This document shows positions 27,401-40,740 of a stretch of DNA of 64,000 nucleotides, in pieces. The DNA is from Vespula vulgaris. Its lineage: Eukaryota; Arthropoda; Insecta; Hymenoptera; Vespidae. A program made the translations under genes and the position numbers. The DNA lies in NCBI RefSeq assembly GCF_905475345.1, contig NC_066588.1, forward strand, positions 10,542,501-10,606,500, written 5' to 3'. The notes below the pieces were generated by a model. The model saw only the letters and a list, made by a program, of their open reading frames with translations. It made no database searches and was not told the DNA's origin. Each line of letters starts with the position of its first letter. The first letter of the stretch is position 1.

Positions 27401-30400
27401 GGACCGGGGTCATTGGAAAGGGCTTGTCGCGCCCTCTACGCCCATATTTTTTTCGTCCAGATCGGACCAATAGGAGCCGAGTTATAACGGTTTAAAGGGA
27501 ACAAAGGAAAAAAAAATTTTTCTTTAACAATTTTTTTCTCCGAAACTATAGCACCTAGGAGAACCGGACCGGGGTCATTGGAAAGGGCTCGTCGCGCCCT
27601 CTACGCCCATATTTTTTTCGTCCAGATCGGACCAATAGGAGCCGAGTTATAACGGTTTAAAGGGAAGAAAGGAAAAAAAAATTTTTCTTTAACAATTTTT
27701 TTCTCCGAAACTATAGCACCTAGGAGAACCGGACCGGGGTCATTGGAAAGGGCTCGTCGCGCCCTCTACGCCCATATTTTTTTCGTCCAGATCGGACCAA
27801 TAGGAGCCGAGTTATAACGGTTTAAAGGGAACAAAGGAAAAAAAAATTTTTCTTTAACAATTTTTTTCTCCGAAACTATAGCACCTAGGAGAACCGGACT
27901 GGGGTCATTGGAAAGGGCTCGTCGCGCCCTCTACGCCCATATTTTTTTCGTCCAGATCGGACCAATAGGAGCCGAGTTATAACGGTTTAAAGGGAACAAA
28001 GGAAAAAAAAATTTTTCTTTAACAATTTTTTTCTCCGAAACTATAGCACCTAGGAGAACCGGACCGGGGTCATTGGAAAGGGCTCGTCGCGCCCTCTACG
28101 CCCATATTTTTTTCGTCCAGATCGGACCAATAGGAGCAGAGTTATAACGGTTTAAAGGGAACAAAGGAAAAAAAAATTTTTCTTTAACAATTTTTTTCTC
28201 CGAAACTATAGCACCTAGGAGAACCGGACCGGGGTCATTGGAAAGGGCTCGTCGCGCCCTCTACGCCCATATTTTTTTCGTCCAGATCGGACCAATAGAA
28301 GCCGAGTTATAACGTTTTAAAGGGAACAAAGGAAAAAAAAATTTTTCTTTAACAATTTTTTTCTCCGAAACTATAGCACCTAGGAGAACCGGACCGGGGT
28401 CATTGGAAAGGGCTCGTCGCGCTCTCTACGCCCATATTTTTCTCGTCCAGATCGGACCAATAGGAGCCGAGTTATAACGGTTTAAAGGGAACAAAGGAAA
28501 AAAAAATTTTTCTTTAACAATTTTTTTCTCCGAAACTATAGCACCTAGGAGAACCGGACCGGGGTCGTTGGAAAGCGCTCGTCGCGCCCTCTACGCCCAT
28601 ATTTTTTTCGTCCAGATCGGACCAATAGGAGCCGAGTTATAACGGTTTAAAGGGAACAAAGGAAAAAAAAATTTTTCTTTAACAATTTTTTTCTCCGAAA
28701 CTATAGCACCTAGGAGAACCGGACCGGGGTCATTGGAAAGGGCTCGTCGCGCCCTCTACGCCCATATTTTTTTCGTCCAGATCGGACCAATAGGAGCCGA
28801 GTTATAACGGTTTAAAGGGAAGAAAGGAAAAAAAAATTTTTCTTTAACAATTTTTTTCTCCGAAACTATAGCACCTAGGAGAACCGGATCGGGGTCATTG
28901 GAAAGGGCTCGTCGCGCCCTCTACGCCCATATTTTTTTCGTCCAGATCGGACGAATAGGAGCCGAGTTATAACGGTTTAAAGGGAACAAAGGAAAAAAAA
29001 ATTTTTCTTTAACAATTTTTTTCTCCGAAACTATAGAACCTAGGAGAACCGGACCGGGGTCATAGGAAAGGGCTCGTCGCGCCCTCTACGCCCATATTTT
29101 TTTCGTCCAGATCGGACCAATAGGAGCCGAGTTATAACGGTTTAAAGGGAACAAAGGAAAAAAAAATTTTTCTTTAACAATTTTTTTCTCCGAAACTATA
29201 GCACCTAGGAGAACCGGACCGGGGTCATTGGAAAGGGCTCGTCGCGCCCTCTACGCCCATATTTTTTTCGTCCAGATCGGACCAATAGGAGCCGAGTTAT
29301 AACGGTTTAAAGGGAACAAAGGAAAAAAAAATTTTTCTTAAACAATTTTTTTCTCCGAAACTATAGCACCTAGGAGAACCGGACCGGGGTCATTGGAAAG
29401 GGCTCGTCGCGCCCTCTACGCCCATATTCTTTTCGTCCAGATCGCACCAATAGGAGCCGAGTTATAACGGTTTAAAGGGAACAAAGGAAAAAAAAATTTT
29501 TCTTTAACAATTTTTTTCTCCGAAACTATAGCACCTAGGAGAACCGGACCGGGGTCATTGGAAAGGGCTCGTCGCGCCCTCTACGCCCATATTTTTTCGT
29601 CCAGATCGGACCAATAGGAGCCGAGTTATAATGGTTTAAAGGGAACAAAGGAAAAAAAAATTTTTCTTTAACAATTTTTTTCTCCGAAACTATAGCACCT
29701 AGGAGAACCGGACCGGGGTCATTGGAAAGGGCTCGTCGCGCCCTCTACGCCCATATTTTTTTCGTCCAGATCGGACCAATAGGAGCCGAGTTATAACGGT
29801 TTAAAGGGAACAAAGGAAAAAAAAATTTTTTTTTAACAATTTTTTTCTCCGAAACTATAGCACCTAGGAGAACCGGACCGGGGTCATTGGAAAGGGCTCG
29901 TCGCGCCCTCTACGAACATATTTTTTTCGTCCAGATCGGACCAATAGGAGCAGAGTTATAACGGTTTAAAGGGAACAAAGGAAAAAAAAATTTTTCTTTA
30001 ACAATTTTTTTCTCCGAAACTATAGCACCTAGGAGAACCGGACCGGGGTCGTTGGAAAGGGCTCGTCGCGCCCTCTACGCCCATATTTTTTTCGTCCAGA
30101 TCGGACCAATAGGAGCCGAGTTATAACGGTTTAAAGGGAACAAAGGATAAAAAAATTTTTCTTTAACAATTTTTTTCTCCGAAACTATAGCACCTAGGAG
30201 AACCGGACCGGGGTCGTTGGAAAGGGCTCGTCGCGCCCTCTACGCCCATATTTTTTTCGTCCAGATCGCACCAATAGGAGCCGAGTTATAACGGTTTAAA
30301 GGGAACAAAGGAAAAAAAAATTTTTCTTTAACAATTTTTTTCTCCGAAACTATAGCACCTAGGAGAACCGGACCGGGGTCATTGGAAAGGGCTCGTTGCG

Positions 30401-33400
30401 CCCTCTACGCCCATATTTTTTTCGTCCAGATCGGACCAATAGGAGCCGAGTTATAACGGTTTAAAGGGAACAAAGGAAAAAAAAATTTTTCTTTAACAAT
30501 TTTTTTCTCCGAAACTATAGCACCTAGGAGAACCGGACCGGGGTCATTGGAAAGGGCTCGTCGCGCCCTCTACGCCCATATTTTTTTCGTCCAGATCGGA
30601 CCAATAGGAGCCGAGTTATAACGGTTTAAAGGGAACAAAGGAAAAAAAAATTTTTCTTTAACAATTTTTTTCTCCGAAACTATAGCACCTAGGAGAACCG
30701 GACCGGGGTCGTTGGAAAGGGCTCGTCGCGCCCTCTACGCCCATATTTTTTTCGTCCAGATCGCACCAATAGGAGCCGAGTTATAACGGTTTAAAGGGAA
30801 CAAAGGAAAAAAAAATTTTTCTTTAACAATTTTTTTCTCCGAAACTATAGCACCTAGGAGAACCGGACCGGGGTCATTGGAAAGGGCTCGTTGCGCCCTC
30901 TACGCCCATATTTTTTTCGTCCAGATCGGACCAATAGGAGCCGAGTTATAACGGTTTAAAGGGAACAAAGGAAAAAAAAATTTTTCTTTAACAATTTTTT
31001 TCTCCGAAACTATAGCACCTAGGAGAACCGGACCGGGGTCATTGGAAAGGGCTCGTCGCGCCCTCTACGCCCATATTTTTTTCGTCCAGATCGGACCAAT
31101 AGGAGCCGAGTTATAACGGTTTAAAGGGAACAAAGGAAAAAAAAATTTTTCTTTAACAATTTTTTTCTCCGAAACTATAGCACCTAGGAGAACCGGACCG
31201 GGGTCATTGGAAAGGGCTCGTCGCGCCCTCTACGCCCATATTTTTTTCGTCCAGATCGGACCAATAGGAGCCGAGTTATAACGGTTTAAAGGGAACAAAG
31301 GAAAAAAAAATTTTTCTTTAACAATTTTTTTCTCCGAAACTATAGCACCTAGGAGAACCGGACCGGGGTCATTGGAAAGGGCTCGTCGCGCCCTCTGCGC
31401 CCATATTTTTTTCGTCCAGATCGGACCAATAGGAGCCGAGTTATAACGGTTTAAAGGGAACAAAGGAAAAAAAAATTTTTCTTAAACAATTTTTTTCTCC
31501 GAAACTATAGCACCTAGGAGAACCGGACCGGGGTCATTGGAAAGGGCTCGTCGCGCCCTCTACGCCCATATTCTTTTCGTCCAGATCGCACCAATAGGAG
31601 CCGAGTTATAACGGTTTAAAGGGAACAAAGGAAAAAAAAATTTTTCTTTAACAATTTTTTTCTCCGAAACTATAGCACCTAGGAGAACCGGACCGGGGTC
31701 ATTGGAAAGGGCTCGTCGCGCCCTCTACGCCCATATTTTTTTCGTCCAGATCGGACCAATAGGAGCCGAGTTATAACGGTTTAAAGGGAAGAAAGGAAAA
31801 AAAAATTTTTTTTTAACAATTTTTTTCTCCGAAACTATAGCACCTAGGAGAACCGGACCGGGGTCATTGGAAAGGGCTCGTCGCGCCCTCTACGCCCATA
31901 TGTTTTTCGTCCAGATCGGACCAATAGGAGCCGAGTTATAACGGTTTAAAGGGAACAAAGGAAAAAAAAATTTTTCTTTAACAATTTTTTTCTCCGAAAC
32001 TATAGCACCTAGGAGAACCGGACCGGGGTCATTGGAAAGGGCTCGTCGCGCCCTCTACGAACATATTTTTTTCGTCCAGATCGGACCAATAGGAGCCGAG
32101 TTATAACGGTTTAAAGGGAACAAAGGAAAAAAAAATTTTTCTTTAACAATTTTTTTCTCCGAAACTATAGCACCTAGGAGAACCGGACCGGGGTCATTGG
32201 AAAGGGCTCGTCGCGCCCTCTACGAACATATTTTTTTCGTCCAGATCGGACGAATAGGAGCCGAGTTATAACGGTTTAAAGGGAACAAAGGAAAAAAAAA
32301 TTTTTCTTTAACAATTTTTTTCTCCGAAACTATAGCACCTAGGAGAACCGGACCGGGGTCATTGGAAAGGGCTCGTCGCGCCCTCTACGAACATATTTTT
32401 TTCGTCCAGATCGGACGAATAGGAGCCGAGTTATAACGGTTTAAAGGGAACAAAGGAAAAAAAAATTTTTCTTTATCAATTTTTTTCTCCGAAACTATAG
32501 CACCTAGGAGAACCGGACCGGGGTCACTGGAAAGGGCTCGTCGCGCCCTCTACGCCCATATTTTTTTCGTCCAGATCGGACCAATAGGAGCCGAGTTATA
32601 ACGGTTTAAAGGGAACAAAGGAAAAAAAAATTTTTCTTTAACAATTTTTTTCTCCAAAACTATAGCACCTAGGAGAACCGGACCGGGGTCATTGGAAAGG
32701 GCTCGTCGCGCCCTCTACGAACATATTTTTTTCGTCCAGATCGGACCAATAGGCGCCGAGTTATAACGGTTTAAAGGGAACAAAGGAAAAAAAAATTTTT
32801 CTTTAACAATTTTTTTCTCCGAAACTATAGCACCTAGGAGAACCGGACCGGGGTCGTTGGAAAGGGCTCGTCGCGCCCTCTACGCCCATATTTTTTTCGT
32901 CCAGATCGGACCAATAGGAGCCGAGTTATAACGGTTTAAAGGGAACAAAGGATAAAAAAATTTTTCTTTAACAATTTTTTTCTCCGAAACTATAGCACCT
33001 AGGAGAACCGGACCGGGGTCGTTGGAAAGGGCTCGTCGCGCCCTCTACGCCCATATTTTTTTCGTCCAGATCGCACCAATAGGAGCCGAGTTATAACGGT
33101 TTAAAGGGAACAAAGGAAAAAAAAATTTTTTTTTAACAATTTTTTTCTCCGAAACTATAGCACCTAGGAGAACCGGACCGGGGTCATTGGAAAGGGCTCG
33201 TCGCGCCCTCTACGCCCATATTTTTTTCGTCCAGATCGGACCAATAGGAGCCGAGTTATAACGGTTTAAAGGGAACAAAGGAAAAAAAAATTTTTCTTAA
33301 CAATTTTTTTCTCCGAAACTATAGCACCTAGGAGAACCGGACCGGGGTCATTGGAAAGGGCTCCTCGCGCCCTCTACGCCCATATTTTTTTCGTCCAGAT

Positions 33401-33820
33401 CGGACCAATAGGAGCCGAGTTATAACGGTTTAAAGGGAACAAAGGAAAAAAAAATTTTTCTTTAACAATTTTTTTCTCCGAAACTATAGCACCTAGGAGA
33501 ACCGGACCGGGGTCATTGGAAAGGGCTCGTCGCGCCCTCTACGCCCATATTTTTTCGTCCAGATCGGACCAATAGGAGCTGAGTTATAACGGTTTAAAGG
33601 GAACAAAGGAAAAAAAAGTTTTTCTTTAACAATTTTTTTCTCCGAAACTATAGCACCTAGGAGAACCGGACCGGGGTCATTGGAAAGGGATCGTCGCGCC
33701 CTCTACGCCCATATTTTTTTCGTCCAGATCGGACCAATAGGAGCCGAGTTATAACGGTTTAAAGGGAACAAAGGAAAAAAAAATTTTTCTTTAACAATTT
33801 TTTTCTCCGAAACTATAGCA
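24419..33820. repeat. Second homogenised domain with its own variant set
   Basis: This domain has about 57 monomers. Markers rare or absent to the left are common here: GTCGTTGG in place of GTCATTGG (24,440; 25,265; 26,585; 26,750; 28,565; 30,050; 30,215; 30,710; 32,855; 33,020), GGATAAAAAA (25,196; 26,681; 27,176; 30,145; 32,950), and ATCGCACCAAT (for example 25,318, 26,803, 30,268, 33,073). A GTTGG/GGATA monomer followed by a GTTGG/ATCGCACC monomer recurs as a pair. Spacings between GGATA copies are 1,485, 495, 3,464 and 2,805 bp, multiples of 165 allowing for the 1-bp deletion at 29,594. A 1,980-bp duplication is visible from the GCGCTC marker at 26,585 and 28,565. The adjacent double change GCCCATA to GAACATA first appears at 29,913. 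Confidence 0.85.
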
Positions 33821-35798
33821 CCTAGGAGAACCGGACCGGGGTCATTGGAAAGGGCTCGTCGCGCCCTCTACGAACATATTTTTTTCGTCCAGATCGGACG
33901 AATAGGAGCCGAGTTATAACGGTTTAAAGGGAACAAAGGAAAAAAAAATTTTTCTTTAACAATTTTTTTCTCCGAAACTATAGCACCTAGGAGAACCGGA
34001 CCGGGGTCATTGGAAAGGGCGCGACGAGCCCTCTACGAACATATTTTTTTCGTCCAGATCGGACGAATAGGAGCCGAGTTATAACGGTTTAAAGGGAACA
34101 AAGGAAAAAAAAATTTTTCTTTAACAATTTTTTTCTCCGAAACTATAGCACCTAGGAGAACCGGACCGGGGTCATTGGAAAGGGCTCGTCGCGCCCTCTA
34201 CGCCCATATTTTTTTCGTCCAGATCGGACCAATAGGAGCCGAGTTATAACGGTTTAAAGGGAACAATGGAAAAAAAAATTTTTTTTAACAATTTTTTTCT
34301 CCGTAACTATAGCACCTAGGAGAACCGGACCGGGGTCATTGGAAAGGGCTCGTCGCGCCCTCTACGCCCATATTTTTTTCGTCCAGATCGGACCAATAGG
34401 AGCCGAGTTATAACGGTTTAAAGGGAACAAAGGAAAAAAAATTTTTTATTTAACAATTTTTTTCTCCGAAACTATAGCACCTAGGAGAACCGGACCGGGG
34501 TCATTGGAAAGGGCTCGTCGCGCCCTCTACGCCCATATTTTTTTCGTCCAGATCGGACCAATAGGAGCCGAGTTATAACGGTTTAAAGGGAACAAAGGAA
34601 AAAAAAATTTTTCTTTAACAATTTTTTTCTCCGAAACTATAGCACCTAGGAGAACCGGACCGGGGTCATTGGAAAGGGCTCGTCGCGCCCTCTAGGAACA
34701 TATTTTTTCCGTCCAGATCGGACCAATAGGAGCCGAGTTATAACGGTTTAAAGGGAACAAAGGAAAAAAAAATTTTTCTTTAACAATTTTTTTCTCCGAA
34801 ACTATAGCACCTAGGAGAACCGGACCGGGGTCATTGGAAAGGGCTCGTCGCGCCCTCTACGAACATATTTTTTTCGTCCAGATCGGACGAATAGGAGCCG
34901 AGTTATAACGGTTTAAAGGGAACAAAGGAAAAAAAAATTTTTCTTTAACAATTTTTTTCTCCGAAACTATAGCACCTAGGAGAACCGGACCGGGGTCATT
35001 GGAAAGGGCTCGACGCGCCCTCTACGAACATATTTTTTTCGTCCAGATCGGACGAATAGGAGCCGAGTTATAACGGTTTAAAGGGAACAAAGGAAAAAAA
35101 AATTTTTCTTTAACAATTTTTTTCTCCGAAACTATAGCACCTAGGAGAACCGGACCGGGGTCATTGGAAAGGGCTCGTCGCGCCCTCTACGCCCATATTT
35201 TTTTCGTCCAGATCGGACCAATAGGAGCCGAGTTATAACGGTTTAAAGGGAACAATGGAAAAAAAAATTTTTTTTAACAATTTTTTTCTCCGTAACTATA
35301 GCACCTAGGAGAACCGGACCGGGGTCATTGGAAAGGGCTCGTCGCGCCCTCTACGCCCATATTTTTTTCGTCCAGATCGGACCAATAGGAGCCGAGTTAT
35401 AACGGTTTAAAGGGAACAAAGGAAAAAAAATTTTTTATTTAACAATTTTTTTCTCCGAAACTATAGCACCTAGGAGAACCGGACCGGGGTCATTGGAAAG
35501 GGCTCGTCGCGCCCTCTACGCCCATATTTTTTTCGTCCAGATCGGACCAATAGGAGCCGAGTTATAACGGTTTAAAGGGAACAAAGGAAAAAAAAATTTT
35601 TCTTTAACAATTTTTTTCTCCGAAACTATAGCACCTAGGAGAACCGGACCGGGGTCATTGGAAAGGGCTCGTCGCGCCCTCTAGGAACATATTTTTTCCG
35701 TCCAGATCGGACCAATAGGAGCCGAGTTATAACGGTTTAAAGGGAACAAAGGAAAAAAAAATTTTTCTTTAACAATTTTTTTCTCCGAAACTATAGCA
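33821..35798. repeat. 989-bp tandem duplication (6 monomers x 2)
   Basis: The units are 33,821-34,809 and 34,810-35,798. They share private variants exactly 989 bp apart: TACGAACATA at 33,870 and 34,859, CCGTAACT at 34,301 and 35,290, an altered A/T run (ATTTTTTATT) at 34,441 and 35,430, and TCTAGGAACA at 34,691 and 35,680. The unit is 6 monomers less one base, and the odd length is shared, so this is one recent duplication. The copies differ in the second monomer of each unit, where the first carries a micro-inversion and the second a related single-base form. Confidence 0.9.
34016..34032. other. Micro-inversion between hairpin arms
   Basis: Every other array monomer I checked reads AGGGC-TCGTCGC-GCCCT here, apart from scattered single-base changes. 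This monomer reads AGGGC-GCGACGA-GCCCT, so the 7-base loop (34,021-34,027) is its exact reverse complement while the 5-bp arms and both flanks are unchanged. Because the arms are inverted repeats, flipping the loop leaves them the same. The matching monomer in the second 989-bp unit, near 35,010, reads GGGCT-CGACG-CGCCC, which has the inverted 5-base centre but normal edges. A hairpin-mediated flip or a template-switch mutation explains this in one event; separate substitutions would need several coordinated changes. Confidence 0.85.
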
Positions 35799-36789
35799 CC
35801 TAGGAGAACCGGACCGGGGTCATTGAAAAAGGGCTCGTCGCGCCCTCTACGCCCATATTTTTTTCGTCCAGATCGGACCAATAGGAGCCGAGTTATAACG
35901 GTTTAAAGGGAACAAAGGAAAAAAAAATTTTTCTTTAACAATTTTTTTCTCCGAAACTATAGCACCTAGGAGAACCGGACCGGGGTCATTGGAAAGGGCT
36001 CGTCGCGCCCTCTACGCCCATATTTTTTTCGTCCAGATAGGACCAATAGGAGCCGAGTTATAACGGTTTAAAGGGAACAAAGGAAAAAAAAATTTTTCTT
36101 TAACAATTTTTTTCTCCGAAACTATAGCACCTAGGAGAACCGGATCGGGGTCATTGGAAAGGGCTCGTCGCGCCCTCTACGAACATATTTTTTTCGTCCA
36201 GATCGGACCAATAGGAGCCGAGTTATAACGGTTTAAAGGGAACAAAGGAAAAAAAAATTTTTCTTTAACAATTTTTTTCTCCGAAACTATAGCACCTAGG
36301 AGAACCGGACCGGGGTCATTGGAAAGGGCTCGTCGCGCCCTCTACGCCCATATTTTTTTCGTCCAGATCGGACCAATAGGAGCCGAGTTATAACGGTTTA
36401 AAGGGAACAAAGGAAAAAAAAATTTTTCTTTAACAATTTTTTTCTCCGAAACTATAGCACCTAGGAGAAACGGACCGGGGTCATTGGAAAGGGCTCGTCG
36501 CGCCCTCTACGCCCATATTTTTTTCGTCCAGATCGGACCAATAGGAGCCGAGTTATAACGGTTTAAAGGGAACAAAGGAAAAAAAAATTTTTCTTTAACA
36601 ATTTTTTTCTCCGAAACTATAGCACCTAGGAGAACCGGACCGGGGTCATTGGAAAGGGCTCGTCGCGCCCTCTACGCCCATATTTTTTTCGTCCAGATCG
36701 GACCAATAGGAGCCGAGTTATAACGGTTTAAAGGGAACAAAGGAAAAAAAAATTTTTCTTTAACAATTTTTTTCTCCGAAACTATAGCA

Positions 36790-38762
36790 CCTAGGAGAAC
36801 CGGACCGGGGTCATTGGAAAGGGCTCGTGGCGCCCTCTACGCCCATATTCTTTTCGTCCTGATCGGACCAATAGGAGGCGAGTTACAACGGGTTAAAGGG
36901 AACAAAGGAAAACAAAATTTTTTTTATCAATTTTTTTCTCCGAAAGTATAGCACCTAGAGCAACCGAACTGGGGTCATTGTAAAGTGCTCCTGGCGCCCT
37001 CTACGCGCATATTTTTTTCGTCCAGATCGGTCCAATAGGTGCCGAGTTATAGTGGTTTAAAGAGAACAAACCAAAAAAAATTCTTCTTTACAATTATTTT
37101 TTCCGAAACTATAGCACCTAGTGCAACCTGACCGGGGTCATTGGAAAGGCCTCATAGCGCCCTCTACGCCCATATTTTTTTCGTCCAGATCGGACCAATA
37201 GGAGCCGAGTTATAACGGTTTAAAGGGAACATAGGAAAAAAAAATTTTTCTTTAACAATTTTTTTCTCCGAAACTGTAGCACCTAGGAGAACTGGACTGG
37301 AATCATTGGAAAGGGCTCGTCGCGCCCACTACGCTGATATTTTTTACGTCCAGATCGGACCAATAGGAGCCCGTTATATCGGTTTAAAGGGAACAAAGGA
37401 AAAAAGAATTTTTCTTTAACAATTTTTTTCTTCGAAACTGTAGCACCTAGGAGAACTGGTCTGGAATCATTGGAAAGCGCTCGTCGCGCCCTCTACGCCC
37501 ATATTTTTTTCGTCCTGATCGGACCAATAGGAGGCGAGTTATAACGTGTTAAAGGGAACAAAGGAAAAAAAATTTTTCTCTAAAAATTTTTTTCTCCGAA
37601 ACTATAGCACCTAGGAGACCCGGACCGGGGTCACTAGAAAGGGCTCGTGGCGCCCTCTACGCCCATATTTTTTTCGTCCTGATCGGACCAATAGGAGGCG
37701 AGTTATAACGTGTTAAAGGGAACAAAGGAAAAAAAATTTTTATCTAACAATTTTTTTCTCCGAAACTATAGCACCTAGGAGACCCGGACCGGGGTCACTA
37801 GAAAGGGCTCGTGGCGCCCTCTACGCCCATATTCTTTTCGTCCTGATCGGACCAATAGGAGGCGAGTTATAACGTGTTAAAGGGAACAAAGGAAAAAAAA
37901 TTTTTCTCTAACAATTTTTTTCTCCGAAACTATAGCACCTAGGAGACCCGGACCGGGGTCATTGGAAAGCGCTCGTCGCGCACTCTACGCCGATATCTTT
38001 TTCGTCCAGATCGGACCAATAGGAGACGAGTTATAACGGTTTAAAGGAAACAATGGAAAAAAAAATTTTTCTCTAACAATTTTTTTCTCCGAATCTATAG
38101 CACCAAGGAGAACCGCACTGGGGTCACTAGAAAGGTCTCGTGGCGCCCTCTACGCCCATATTTTTTTCGTCCAGAGCGGACCAATAGGAGCCGAGTTATA
38201 ACGGTTTAAAGTGGACAAAGGAAACAAAAAATTTTTTTTTAACAATTTTTTTCTCCGAAACTGTAGCACCCAGGAGAACCGGACCGGGGTCATTGGAAAG
38301 CGCTCGTAGCGCCCTCTACGCCCATATTTTTTTCATCCAGATCGGACCAATAGGACCCGAGTTATAACGGTTTAAAGGAAACAATGGGAAAAAAAATTTT
38401 TTTCTAACAATTTTTTTCTCCGAAACTATAGCACCCAGGAGAACCGGACCGGGATCATTGGAAAGGGCTCGTAGCGCCCTCTACGCCCACATTTTTTTCT
38501 TCCAGATCGGACCAATAGGAGCCGAGTTATAACGTGTTAAAGGGAACAAAGGAAAAAAAATTTTTCTTTAACAATTTTGTTCTCCGAAACTATAGCACCT
38601 AGGAGACCCGCACCGGGGTCGCTAGAAAGGTCTCCTGGCGCACTCTACGCCCATATTTTTTTCGTCCAGATCGGACCAATAGGAGCCGAGTTATAACGGT
38701 TTAAAGGGAACAAAGGGAAAAAAAATTTTTCTTTAACAATTTTTTTCTCCGAAACTATAGCA
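36790..38762. repeat. Divergent 12-monomer block, copy 1 (complete, 1,973 bp)
   Basis: Twelve consecutive monomers depart clearly from consensus, each in its own way: CCTAGAGCAACCGAACTGG, CCTAGTGCAACCTGACC, GAACTGGACTGGAATC, GAACTGGTCTGG, three with GAGACCCGG, CCAAGGAGAACCGC, two starting CCCAGGAG, and GAGACCCGCACC. Their lengths vary around 164 bp. The monomers differ among themselves, yet the whole block is nearly identical to the copies at 41,071 and 45,024, which defines a true higher-order repeat. Near-consensus monomers flank it on both sides. Confidence 0.92.
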
Positions 38763-40248
38763 CCTAGGAGAAACGGACCGGGGTCATTGGAAAGGGCTCG
38801 TCGCGCCCTCTACGCCCATATTTTTTTCGTCCAGATCGGACCAATAGGAGCCGAGTTATAACGGTTTAAAGGGAACAAAGGAAAAAAAAATTTTTCTTTA
38901 ACAATTTTTTTCTCCGAAACTATAGCACCTAGGAGAACCGGACCGGGGTCATTGGAAAGGGCTCGTCGCGCCCTCTACGCCCATATTTTTTTCGTCCAGA
39001 TCGGACCAATAGGAGCCGAGTTATAACGGTTTAAAGGGAACAAAGGAAAAAAAAATTTTTCTTTAACAATTTTTTTCTCCGTAACTATAGCACCTAGGAG
39101 AACCGGACCGGGGTCATTGGAAAGGGCTCGTCGCGCCCTCTAGGAACATATTTTTTCCGTCCAGATCGGACCAATAGGAGCCGAGTTATAACGGTTTAAA
39201 GGGAACAAAGGAAAAAAAAATTTTTCTTTAACAATTTTTTTCTCCGAAACTATAGCACCTAGGAGAACCGGACCGGGGTCATTGAAAAAGGGCTCATCGC
39301 GCCCTCTACGCCCATATTTTTTTCGTCCAGATCGGACCAATAGGAGCCGAGTTATAACGGTTTAAAGGGAACAAAGGAAAAAAAAATTTTTCTTTAACAA
39401 TTTTTTTCTCCGAAACTATAGCACCTAGGAGAACCGGACCGGGGTCATTGGAAAGGGCTCGTCGCGCCCTCTACGCCCATATTTTTTTCGTCCAGATCGG
39501 ACCAATAGGAGCCGAGTTATAACGGTTTAAAGGGAACAAAGGAAAAAAAAATTTTTCTTTAACAATTTTTTTCTCCGAAACTATAGCACCTAGGAGAACC
39601 GGACCGGGGTCATTGGAAAGGGCTCGTCGCGCCCTCTACGAACATATTTTTTTCGTCCAGATCGGACCAATAGGAGCCGAGTTATAACGGTTTAAAGGGA
39701 ACAAAGGAAAAAAAAATTTTTCTTTAACAATTTTTTTCTCCGAAACTATAGCACCTAGGAGAACCGGACCGGGGTCATTGGAAAGGGCTCGTCGCGCCCT
39801 CTACGCCCATATTTTTTTCGTCCAGATCGGACCAATAGGAGCCGAGTTATAACGGTTTAAAGGGAACAAAGGAAAAAAAAATTTTTCTTTAACAATTTTT
39901 TTCTCCGAAACTATAGCACCTAGGAGAAACGGACCGGGGTCATTGGAAAGGGCTCGTCGCGCCCTCTACGCCCATATTTTTTTCGTCCAGATCGGACCAA
40001 TAGGAGCCGAGTTATAACGGTTTAAAGGGAACAAAGGAAAAAAAAATTTTTCTTTAACAATTTTTTTCTCCGAAACTATAGCACCTAGGAGAACCGGACC
40101 GGGGTCATTGGAAAGGGCTCGTCGCGCCCTCTACGCCCATATTTTTTTCGTCCAGATCGGACCAATAGGAGCCGAGTTATAACGGTTTAAAGGGAACAAA
40201 GGAAAAAAAAATTTTTCTTTAACAATTTTTTTCTCCGAAACTATAGCA
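38763..40248. repeat. Nine near-consensus monomers between divergent blocks 1 and 2
   Basis: This spacer (1,486 bp) has returned to core-type monomers. It carries CTAGGAGAAACGG in the first monomer and again near 39,920, TCTAGGAACA at 39,139, and GAACATA near 39,641. From 39,093 on it is part of the 3,459-bp duplication. Confidence 0.85.
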
Positions 40249-40740
40249 CCTAGGAGAACCGGACCGGGGTCATTGGAAAGGGCTCGTGGCGCCCTCTACG
40301 CCCATATTCTTTTCGTCCTGATCGGACCAATAGGAGGCGAGTTACAACGGGTTAAAGGGAACAAAGGAAAACAAAATTTTTTTTATCAATTTTTTTCTCC
40401 GAAAGTATAGCACCTAGAGCAACCGAACTGGGGTCATTGTAAAGTGCTCCTGGCGCCCTCTACGCGCATATTTTTTTCGTCCAGATCGGTCCAATAGGTG
40501 CCGAGTTATAGTGGTTTAAAGAGAACAAACCAAAAAAAATTCTTCTTTACAATTATTTTTTCCGAAACTATAGCACCTAGTGCAACCTGACCGGGGTCAT
40601 TGGAAAGGCCTCATAGCGCCCTCTACGCCCATATTTTTTTCGTCCAGATCGGACCAATAGGAGCCGAGTTATAACGGTTTAAAGGGAACAAAGGAAAAAA
40701 AAATTTTTCTTTAACAATTTTTTTCTCCGAAACTATAGCA
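40249..40740. repeat. Divergent block, copy 2 (truncated to 3 monomers)
   Basis: The first two monomers and the 5' part of the third match copy 1 (36,790 on). The third monomer begins CCTAGTGCAACCTGACC, but its 3' half reads GGGAACAAAGG like consensus, where complete copies read GGGAACATAGG. The next monomer carries the CTAGGAGAAACGG variant that also follows copy 1. Nine monomers of the block are missing, consistent with unequal crossover inside a monomer. Confidence 0.88.

Larger units (their letters stand above)
35634..40740. repeat. 3,459-bp segmental duplication inside the array
   Basis: The sequence from 35,634 matches that from 39,093 with a constant offset of 3,459 bp (21 monomers). 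Shared private markers are TCTAGGAACA (35,680/39,139), GTCATTGAAAAAGGG (about 35,820/39,279), CTAGGAGAAACGG (36,461/39,920) and the start of the divergent 12-mer block at GGGCTCGTGG (36,821/40,280). The match continues for about 1.6 kb. It stops near 40,690, where the second copy leaves the divergent block early and returns to consensus. The second copy is therefore truncated by a later exchange. Confidence 0.85.
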
